Positions 1 through 4,745 of a stretch of DNA of 5,927 nt are shown one piece after another; position 1 is the stretch's first letter; each line of letters begins with the position of its first letter. A model generated the notes under the pieces. That model worked only from the letters and a program-made list of their open reading frames with translations. It did not search any database and had not been told where the DNA came from. A program made the position numbers and the translations under genes. The DNA is taken from assembly GCA_001873665.1 (NCBI GenBank), contig MNZO01000019.1:1-5927 (forward strand). The letters are read 5' to 3'. The DNA comes from Candidatus Shapirobacteria bacterium CG2_30_35_20 (GTDB lineage: Bacteria > Patescibacteriota > Microgenomatia > UBA12405).

Positions 1-20
1 AAAATTAAAAATTGATTTTA

Positions 21-890
21 ATGATTCAATCATTTTTTTTAAAATCCATTCGTCAATACTTTTGGTCAAAAAAATTCACCGAAGTTGAAATCCCCTATTT
101 AAACCCATCACTCCCCCTCGAACCCAACATCTATTCCCTTAAAACAACCTGGCAACACAAAAATATTGATTATTTTCTACCCACTTCTCCTGAATTTGCC
201 CTTAAAAATTTCATCACAAAAAACAAACGTGACTGTTTTGCCATTTCCCACTGTTTTCGCGACCTTGAAAACAGTAATAGTACCCATACCCCTGAATTTC
301 TCATGCTCGAATGGTACGAAATAAATAAAAATTTAAACGATTTGCAAATATCAGTCCAAAATTTTGTCAATCACTTTTTACCTAAATTAAAATTTAAAAA
401 TATAAAAATAAAAGAAACAAATTTTGACAATGAACCCAATTTTAATCAATATTTTTTAAACAAAATCGAACCGAATTTACTCCACGACTGCGGAATCTTC
501 ATCACTGGCTATCCCGCCTTTCTCTCACCGTTAGCCAAACCAAAATTTGATGAAATAAACAATTTTTCGGAACGGAGCGAATGCGAGGCATCCAAGCCCG
601 AAGGTAGTGAGTACCGCAAAAATTTGTTTATGAATCGAATTTCGAATCGTTTTGAACTATATATAAATGGTATCGAAATCGCCAACGGCTGTGAAGAAAA
701 CCGTGATTCAAATTCAATTACAAAATCTTTTTTGCAAGAACAAGAATATCGCCTCAAAAACCAACTCCCTTTACACCCAATTTCACCAAATTTTGCTAAA
801 ATGTGTTCAGGTATTCCTCCCTGCTCTGGTATTGGGGTAGGCATAAAAAGATTATTAAGAATAATAAACGACCATGGCATTAGATTTTAA
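21..890 (+). CDS. epmA: EpmA/GenX-family stand-alone lysyl-tRNA synthetase-like protein
   Basis: This 289-aa protein matches the catalytic core of class II lysyl-tRNA synthetases in the EpmA (GenX/PoxA) layout. In characterised bacteria EpmA attaches (R)-beta-lysine to a lysine of elongation factor P. Visible landmarks, numbered from ATG 21, are the TSPEFALK substrate loop (55-62), motif 2 with CFRDLE (78-83) leading to HTPEFLMLEWYE (89-100), GIEIANG (217-223), and motif 3 with GIGVGIKRLLRI ending near residue 280. An in-frame TAA lies at 6-8, so no N-terminal OB-fold anticodon-binding domain can be attached upstream; this separates it from true LysRS. A TTG at 12 would add three residues, and ATG 21 is preferred. 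It is shorter than E. coli EpmA (about 325 aa) in the middle, yet carries a GC-rich insert (residues about 183-199) between conserved blocks. The last 17 nt overlap the next gene. No EF-P or EpmB gene is in the window, so the substrate is unproven. Family confidence is high; the EF-P role is inferred. Confidence 0.88.
   Translation: MIQSFFLKSIRQYFWSKKFTEVEIPYLNPSLPLEPNIYSLKTTWQHKNIDYFLPTSPEFALKNFITKNKRDCFAISHCFRDLENSNSTHTPEFLMLEWYEINKNLNDLQISVQNFVNHFLPKLKFKNIKIKETNFDNEPNFNQYFLNKIEPNLLHDCGIFITGYPAFLSPLAKPKFDEINNFSERSECEASKPEGSEYRKNLFMNRISNRFELYINGIEIANGCEENRDSNSITKSFLQEQEYRLKNQLPLHPISPNFAKMCSGIPPCSGIGVGIKRLLRIINDHGIRF
561..624 (+). repeat. GC-rich palindromic element inserted in frame in epmA
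   Basis: Bases 567-617 are 31/51 G+C (about 61%), while the gene around them is strongly AT-rich. The ends form an imperfect inverted repeat: aatttttcggaac at 561-573 faces gtaccgcaaaaatt at 611-624, with one bulge and one mismatch. A smaller inner stem pairs 584-589 with 596-600 around one bulged A. The block is translated without a stop as a polar tract (SERSECEASKPEGSEYR) in a loop between conserved catalytic-domain segments. This architecture resembles palindromic elements that insert in frame in Rickettsia genes, but no homology to those is claimed. Copies elsewhere in the genome are predicted, not seen. Confidence 0.6.
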
Positions 891-1519
891 AAAAAGTACC
901 AACGAACCAAAAAAAATTATAGATGAAGCTGATAAGTTAACACTTAAACTAGCAGAAAAGGCCAACAAATTCGATTTACTCCAGACAGATAGTTTAACCG
1001 GACTACCAAGTGTCTTTGCCCTCAACTCAACCATCGAAGCATTTGATAAAAAAAATATGATCAAAATACGGTTGTTATTTGTATTTATATAGATCTAAAA
1101 GGGGTAAAAGCAATTAATGATAGTCTAGGACACGATAAAGGTGACGAATATATAAAAGAGGGCGGCCTAGCGTTAAGCAGCTGTTTTAGAAGTGGTGATA
1201 GAGCAGATGTTATTTATCATTTATCAAGTGAATCAGCAAATACCAGCCCTGTACATCGCCAACACTTTGACGGTGATGAATATATTGTGTTATTTACATG
1301 TTCACCCGACGTTGTTAATGAAGTAAATATTAAAATACGCGGTCGTTTAGAAGAAACAAAAAAAGCACTTCAAGCAAAGTAACCAATAAACCAATTGATT
1401 ATCGATACGGTGTTAGCTCTCAACAATTACCTAGTACAGATATTAGCAATCAGGAATTTTTCAAAAGTCTAATAGACGCTGCCGATATAAATCTCAACAA
1501 ACAACGCAAAAACAGTTAA
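874..1519 (+). pseudogene. GGDEF-domain (diguanylate cyclase-like) gene broken by two frameshifts
   Basis: The start ATG at 874 overlaps the end of epmA by 17 nt, suggesting translational coupling. Reading continues through three frames: 874 to about 1053, about 1050 to 1382, and about 1358 to 1519. Joined, they give about 215 aa with the GGDEF fold in order: an N-terminal charged helix (about 11-37), DSLTGLP (39-45), then IDLKGVKAIND and GHDKGDEY, the signature region as FDGDEYIVLF, and a terminal helix DAADINLNKQ. The first frame change maps to the A8 tract 1048-1055; one more A would join the frames. The second lies between 1358 (an A7 tract) and 1379. Diguanylate cyclases make c-di-GMP, but here the first signature Gly is Asp, the usual preceding Arg is His, and the second Asp of the DxD-type metal loop is Lys. 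About 18 extra residues precede the signature. Even if translated whole, cyclase activity is doubtful. It may be a decayed gene or a binding-only domain with sequence errors. Confidence 0.75.
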
Positions 1520-1544
1520 CATTAAAATAAAAATAGTGTAAAAT
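1516..1544 (+). promoter_or_regulatory. Candidate promoter giving a leaderless transcript
   Basis: TTAACA at 1516-1521 (5/6 match to the -35 consensus) is followed after exactly 17 bp by TAAAAT at 1539-1544 (5/6 match to -10). Transcription would start about 7 nt later, at or next to the ATG at 1551, and no Shine-Dalgarno sequence lies before that ATG. The -35 box overlaps the stop codon of the GGDEF gene. Matches of this kind are common in AT-rich DNA, but the exact spacing raises confidence. Confidence 0.5.
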
Positions 1545-1550
1545 AAGTAT

Positions 1551-1727
1551 ATGTCAAAACAAAGCGTCAAAAACACACTTCAAAATAATCAATCGACCAA
1601 ACCTTTAATCGTCAAAATGCCACCAAAATTTCAACCATTCAACAACTTTCAAAACAAAAATATGATGACCAAAAAAGGTCCATCGTTTCTCCAAACCTTC
1701 CGCACCCAAAGCCGTGGTGGTAAATAA
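1551..1727 (+). CDS. Small cationic protein without acidic residues (58 aa)
   Basis: The ATG at 1551 opens a 58-codon frame ending in TAA at 1725-1727. The product has no Asp or Glu, about eleven Lys/Arg, many Gln/Asn, and ends in SRGGK; there is no hydrophobic segment, so it should be cytoplasmic. The pattern fits a nucleic-acid- or ribosome-binding peptide, but I do not recognise a family and no function is assigned. Support comes from the well-spaced promoter ending 6 nt before the ATG, from its filling the gap between the GGDEF gene and the tRNAs, and from a composition that is not random. No Shine-Dalgarno site is visible. A chance ORF of this length in AT-rich DNA remains possible. Confidence 0.5.
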   Translation: MSKQSVKNTLQNNQSTKPLIVKMPPKFQPFNNFQNKNMMTKKGPSFLQTFRTQSRGGK

Positions 1728-1761
1728 AAACTTTCCCAATTATCCAATCCAGCTCTTTTCT

Positions 1762-1770
1762 TGGTAAAAT
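1762..1770 (+). promoter_or_regulatory. Extended -10 candidate for the tRNA genes
   Basis: TGG followed by TAAAAT matches an extended -10 (TGn plus a 5/6 hexamer). The start would fall about 16 nt before the first base of tRNA-Trp. No convincing -35 is visible, as expected for extended -10 promoters. The rest of the 1728-1792 gap shows nothing further. Confidence 0.35.
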
Positions 1771-1792
1771 CAATGGCATCTTTTAACAATCT

Positions 1793-1864
1793 AGGCCTAT
1801 AGTGAAATGGTTATCACTGGGATCTCCAAAATCTCCATTTGAGGTTCAAATCCTCATAGGCCTG
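1793..1864 (+). tRNA. trnW: tRNA-Trp (anticodon CCA)
   Basis: A full cloverleaf can be drawn. The acceptor stem 1793-1799 pairs with 1857-1863 (7/7), with U8 at 1800. The D stem is GTGA 1802-1805 with TCAC 1814-1817, and the loop contains GG. The anticodon stem is 1819-1823 with 1831-1835 (one G-U pair), loop CTCCAAA, anticodon CCA at 1826-1828. The variable loop has 4 nt. The T stem is 1840-1844 with 1852-1856, loop TTCAAAT. A1 and discriminator G73 (1864) agree with bacterial tRNA-Trp identity. The 3' CCA is not encoded: CCC follows the discriminator, so CCA-adding enzyme would be needed. The anticodon reads UGG, so the gene gives no sign of UGA recoding to Trp. Confidence 0.95.
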
Positions 1865-1894
1865 CCCACACTCCGCTTCGGCAGGTAAACCTGC
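1861..1894 (+). repeat. GC-rich alternative hairpins fused to the tRNA-Trp 3' end
   Basis: cctgcc (1861-1866) pairs with ggcagg (1880-1885). Alternatively, gcaggt (1881-1886) pairs with acctgc (1889-1894) around a very tight turn. The two hairpins share bases and cannot form together. The first also uses the last three acceptor bases and the discriminator of tRNA-Trp, so it competes with the tRNA fold. No T-run follows, so this is not a classical terminator. It is one of three GC-rich islands in the window and may be a dispersed repeat or a processing signal. Confidence 0.5.
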
Positions 1895-1924
1895 AAAATT
1901 TCATGTTAAAATATCCATACCATT

Positions 1925-1959
1925 CTCAATTCGTAATTTGAAATTCGTAATTGATAATT
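1925..1959 (+). repeat. Degenerate heptamer array (NNNaatt x5) with a -10 box before tRNA-Ala
   Basis: Five consecutive 7-mers end in aatt: ctcaatt, cgtaatt, tgaaatt, cgtaatt, gataatt. The unit cgtaatt is the same one tandemly repeated at 5882-5909. The last unit contains GATAAT (1953-1958, 5/6 match to -10), placed 7 nt before the first base of tRNA-Ala, so transcription could begin at the mature 5' end. The -35 match at the right distance is weak (3/6). Confidence 0.55.
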
Positions 1960-1965
1960 AATTTT

Positions 1966-2041
1966 GGGCTCATAGCGTAATGGCTATCGCGCTTCTATGG
2001 CATAGAAGAGATTAGGGGTCCGATTCCCCTTGAGTCCACCA
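1966..2041 (+). tRNA. trnA: tRNA-Ala (anticodon GGC)
   Basis: The acceptor stem 1966-1972 pairs with 2031-2037 and includes G3-U70 (1968 with 2035), the hallmark identity pair of tRNA-Ala. The discriminator is A73 (2038), and CCA is encoded at 2039-2041. The D arm has a 3-bp GCG/CGC stem with GG in the loop. The anticodon stem CTTCT/AGAAG carries loop ATGGCAT, with anticodon GGC at 1999-2001. The A32-U38 combination is the one known to be conserved in GGC alanine tRNAs. The T stem AGGGG/CCCCT closes a loop reading TCCGATT, so position 55 is C rather than the nearly invariant U. Unlike the neighbouring tRNA-Trp, this gene encodes its CCA. Confidence 0.94.
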
Positions 2042-2052
2042 TTATTTCACTC

Positions 2053-2085
2053 TTGTATTCCTGCTCAAAAACACTATATTTAGTG
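2053..2085 (+). promoter_or_regulatory. Candidate promoter with a palindrome over the -10 box, upstream of the ATP-grasp gene
   Basis: TATATT at 2075-2080 (5/6 match to -10) lies 9 nt before the ATG at 2090, so a transcript from it would have a leader of only a few bases. A weak -35 (TTGTAT, 2053-2058, 16-bp spacing) precedes it. The -10 overlaps a perfect inverted repeat, cacta (2072-2076) and tagtg (2081-2085) around tatt, which could be an operator. No Shine-Dalgarno sequence precedes the ATG. Confidence 0.35.
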
Positions 2086-2089
2086 ATAT

Positions 2090-3089
2090 ATGAACACCAT
2101 ATTACCCAAACGCATTGCCGTTTTATATGCCGATGCCAAACATGAATACTTCCCCAGTGAACAGGTATATATATCCGAAGTTGAGGCCAAAGATCGCACT
2201 GCCATCGTCGCTTCACGTTTACAAAAAATGGGTATTGACGCTACTACTTTCCCAGGTAATGCTCAACTAACCGACAATTTGAAGAAATATAAACCTGATT
2301 TTGTTATCAATTGTGTTGATTCTGTTTACGGTCAAGAATATTTATGTGCCACTATTCCTGCCACTCTCGAACTTCTGCAAATCCCCTACACTGGTACCGG
2401 AGTTATGGGCATGACCATTAACACCAACAAATTTTTTACCAAAAATATTTTAGAACAATGGGGTATCACCACTCCCAAATGCCAACTAATCAAAGAATCT
2501 GTCGACGAGCTTGATGTTATTATGGATTTTCCCCTCATTGCCAAACTCAATGATTTTCATGGTTCTATCGAAATTAGTGACGACTCTGTCTGCGTCGACG
2601 AAAAATCACTTAAAACTCGTTTCAAATATTTACACGATATTTATAAATCTCCTATCCTAGTTGAAGAATACATTGCTGGACGCGAAGTCTCGGTTCACAT
2701 CATTGAAGGTATAAATACTAAAGTCTACGCTGGTGAAAAAGTTTTTAAGCCCGAATATAAGGGTAAATACAACATTGCCACCTACAACAACAATTGGGGT
2801 ACCGAAGATATTTTTACCTACGTCAAATACGATTTACCCGACCGAGTCAAAGAAAGCCTAAAAAAAAGCCTTCGATGTCCTCAAGCTTGAAGACTTTGCC
2901 AAATTTGACCTTCGTGTCGACGCCAGTGGTCGCCATTACATCATTGACGTCAACGCCAACCCCACCTTAGGACCAACCGAATGTTCCATCAGTACCGTTT
3001 TGGGATTGTACGACCTTTGCTTTAAAGATATCCTCCAAAAACTAATCATCAATACCCTCTCCGACCCCGATAATCATATAACAACATAA
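2090..3089 (+). CDS. D-Ala-D-Ala-ligase-like ATP-grasp protein, frameshifted near the 3' end
   Basis: The first frame runs from ATG 2090 to TGA 2888-2890 (266 aa), but family sequence continues in another frame to TAA 3087-3089. Removing one A from the A8 tract 2860-2867 gives 332 aa, the usual Ddl length. The fold follows Ddl: an N-terminal domain (1 to about 105), GTGVMGMTINTNKFFTK (102-118), the central ATP-grasp strand PLIAKLNDFHGS (148-159), ILVEEYIAGREVSV (189-202) at the adenine site, then, after the shift, FDLRVD (D273) and IIDVNANP (D286, N288). The last three match the 13- and 2-residue spacing of the metal ligands D257, E270 and N272 of E. coli DdlB. These enzymes join a carboxylate to an amine using ATP; Ddl makes the D-Ala-D-Ala of peptidoglycan. 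The N-terminal GGxSxE motif of true Ddl is not visible, so the substrate is open and no symbol is given. Without the second frame the metal site is lost. Confidence 0.8.
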
Positions 3090-3090
3090 A

Positions 3091-3220
3091 TTCCAAGAAA
3101 CAATAACCAATTTCCAAACAATTACCAATTTTTCAAATTACAATTTCCAAAAGTTTGGTTATTGAATTATTGGTTATTGGATGTTGTTTGTTTCTTGTTA
3201 TTTGGTTATTGGTTATTAAT
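3091..3220. repeat. GGTTATT-family inverted repeats between convergent genes, possible bidirectional terminator
   Basis: The unit ggttatt occurs at 3157-3163, 3172-3178, 3204-3210 and 3211-3217, and its reverse complement aataacc at 3102-3108. The blocks 3091-3128 and 3155-3215 are loosely complementary (for example caagaaaca at 3094-3102 against tgtttcttg at 3188-3196), so transcripts from either strand could fold into a long imperfect hairpin. The region separates the convergent ATP-grasp and glyA genes, where a shared terminator is expected, but no classical stem plus T-run is clear. The repeat extends into glyA and encodes its last residues and stop codon. Confidence 0.5.
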
Positions 3221-4372
3221 AATATTGGCTATTTTCTGACCAATATCGGCAAACTCTTTTTCTTTCCATCCCCTAGTCGTCATCGCCGGACTTCCAATTC
3301 GTATTCCTGACGGTTTAAACGGGCTACCCTTGTCATGGGGAATAGTGTTAGCATTAACAATTATTCCCTTTTCTTCCAGCTTTACCGCCACTTCTTTACC
3401 TTTTTCAAAACCAACATCAACTACCATCAAATGATTTTCTGTTCCAAATATATGTATGGGCGCAAAGCCTTGCGCCCCTTCAATTAGTCCAATTTTTAAT
3501 GCCTGCGCATTTTTTACTATCTGCTTCGCATACAGTTTAAATTCCGGCAAAGCATCCTCCTCAAAAGCTACCGCCATGGCCGCAATTGTCGCCATATGTG
3601 GACCACCTTGTAATCCCGGAAATACTGCTCGATCAATTAATTTTGTTAAATTTGCATTTTTATCAAGTCCCTTTTTCGTTACTCCAATTATTGCTCCCCG
3701 AGGACCACGTAAAGTTTTGTGAGTTGTCGAGGTAATTATGTCCACAAACGGTACAGGATCGGGGTGTACTCCACCAACAATCAAGCCAGCAATATGAGAA
3801 ATATCAGCCACCAAATACGCACCCACACTATTGGCAATCTCGCCAAACTTTTTCCAATCTAATATCCAAGGGTAAGCTGTCGTCCCCGCAAAAATCAACT
3901 TTGGTCTAGTTTGATCTACTAACTGATATAGTTTATTATATTCTATTTTACCTTCATCGTTTACGTCATATTGAACACTATTAAAAAATTTACCAGAAAA
4001 TGTAATGTTGGGGTGACCGTGTGTCAAATGCCCCCCCGAAGACAACTTTAAACCACATATTGTTTTACCTGGATTTACCAATCCCATTAAAACCGCCCCA
4101 TTGGCCGGACTCCCTGAATATGGTTGTACATTCAAATACTCTACCCCAAACAATTTTTTACCCCTATCAATTGCCAATTGCTCGATTTCGTCAATAATTT
4201 TATTACCCTGATAATATCGTTTGCCCACATACCCTTCGGCATATTTATTTGACAAATCTGACCCCAAAGCTTTTTTTACATTCTCCGAAATAAAGTTCTC
4301 CGAAGGAATTAAATACACCAATTCTTTTTGTTGCTCTTCCTCTTTTTCGATTAATTCAAATATTTTATCCAT
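3206..4372 (-). CDS. glyA: Serine hydroxymethyltransferase
   Basis: This 388-aa PLP enzyme interconverts serine and glycine while transferring the one-carbon unit to tetrahydrofolate, in the cytoplasm. Every landmark of the family is present: LIPSENF (21-27), KYAEGYVGKRYYQG (43-56), the HLTHG loop (115-119), VADISHIAG (188-196, with D190 under the PLP ring and H193), the Schiff-base lysine in STTHKTLRGPRG (K219), and SGIRIGSPAMTTRG (355-368), whose R357 binds the substrate carboxylate. It is somewhat shorter than the E. coli enzyme (417 aa), mainly at the ends; otherwise it looks intact. AAGGA abuts the ATG directly, too close for a normal Shine-Dalgarno, while AGGTGG lies about 20 nt upstream. 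The 53-nt gap to the preceding gene suggests cotranscription. The last codons (NNQ and stop) are made of the adjoining GGTTATT repeat. Confidence 0.97.
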   Translation of the reverse strand: MDKIFELIEKEEEQQKELVYLIPSENFISENVKKALGSDLSNKYAEGYVGKRYYQGNKIIDEIEQLAIDRGKKLFGVEYLNVQPYSGSPANGAVLMGLVNPGKTICGLKLSSGGHLTHGHPNITFSGKFFNSVQYDVNDEGKIEYNKLYQLVDQTRPKLIFAGTTAYPWILDWKKFGEIANSVGAYLVADISHIAGLIVGGVHPDPVPFVDIITSTTHKTLRGPRGAIIGVTKKGLDKNANLTKLIDRAVFPGLQGGPHMATIAAMAVAFEEDALPEFKLYAKQIVKNAQALKIGLIEGAQGFAPIHIFGTENHLMVVDVGFEKGKEVAVKLEEKGIIVNANTIPHDKGSPFKPSGIRIGSPAMTTRGWKEKEFADIGQKIANIINNQ

Positions 4373-4425
4373 TCCTTATTTTAACTCAAATACCACCTAA
4401 AAAAAGCCCTAGATCAAAAAAAACA

Positions 4426-4641
4426 TTATTTACAAAAAATCTTACTTGCTATACAAAAAAAATAATATTTACCTTGTGCCACAGAATTATTTCCTGCGTA
4501 AAGTTTATTCATTCTATTAGATTCTCTGTGTTTTTCTCTTATTATATCTCGATAATTACCTTTCGCTTCTGCCTCAGTAGCTAGAAACAAAAAACCGATT
4601 AACATCAAAAACATCACCACCAAAACATTTTTATTATTCAT
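4426..4641 (-). CDS. Small secreted-type protein with signal peptide (71 aa)
   Basis: A basic N-terminus (MNNKN) is followed by a hydrophobic core (about residues 6-21) and an AEA-K junction, a good signal peptidase I site after residue 26. The mature part would be about 45 residues, charged in the first half (RDIIREKHRESNR) and ending in an aromatic patch with two cysteines, C63 and C70. No known family is recognised. It lies between the 281-aa gene and glyA on the same strand. The ATG is 3 nt from a perfect inverted repeat, and no Shine-Dalgarno sequence is visible. The 53-nt gap towards glyA has only AT-rich sequence. Confidence 0.6.
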   Translation of the reverse strand: MNNKNVLVVMFLMLIGFLFLATEAEAKGNYRDIIREKHRESNRMNKLYAGNNSVAQGKYYFFCIASKIFCK

Positions 4642-4644
4642 TTT

Positions 4645-4663
4645 ATACTTAACAAATAAGTAT
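4645..4663 (-). promoter_or_regulatory. Perfect 7-bp inverted repeat next to the start codon
   Basis: atactta (4645-4651) and taagtat (4657-4663) are exact inverted copies around a 5-nt spacer. The repeat ends 3 nt before the ATG of the 71-aa gene. It could be a repressor site or an mRNA hairpin masking the initiation region; in AT-rich DNA, chance cannot be excluded. Confidence 0.35.
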
Positions 4664-4685
4664 CACAATATATCAGAGATACCCC

Positions 4686-4714
4686 ATAATATCAAATTCA
4701 ATACAAAAAGTAAA
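4686..4714 (-). promoter_or_regulatory. Weak promoter candidate for the 71-aa gene and glyA
   Basis: On the - strand, TTTACT (4714-4709, 4/6 match to -35) and TATTAT (4691-4686, 5/6 match to -10) are separated by 17 bp. The leader would be about 40 nt and include the palindrome at 4645-4663. It is the best candidate in the 104-nt gap 4642-4745, but the base composition makes false matches likely. Confidence 0.22.
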
Positions 4715-4745
4715 TTTACACCTTATCTTATCGTCATTGATTAGG

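Noticed and set aside
509..880. A 123-aa open frame on the - strand opposite epmA
   Set aside because: It is the antisense shadow of a well-recognised conserved gene and has no family-like sequence of its own.
21..890. A full lysyl-tRNA synthetase cut by the left window edge
   Set aside because: An in-frame TAA at 6-8 closes the frame upstream, so the anticodon-binding domain is absent unless another frameshift lies there.
1925..1959. Short regular repeats resembling a CRISPR array
   Set aside because: The unit is 7 bp with no spacers, and no cas gene is present.
2888..2890. UGA read as Gly (Gracilibacteria-type code) to rescue the ATP-grasp gene
   Set aside because: Reading through the TGA gives no family sequence, while a one-base shift does. 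No intact gene has an internal TGA, and the absence of TGA stops among so few genes is uninformative.
3456..3722. An 88-aa open frame on the + strand opposite glyA
   Set aside because: It is antisense to the conserved PLP-binding core; its composition reflects the complementary codons only.
4373..4425. Glycine riboswitch or other RNA leader before glyA
   Set aside because: The gap is only 53 nt, AT-rich and without convincing stems.
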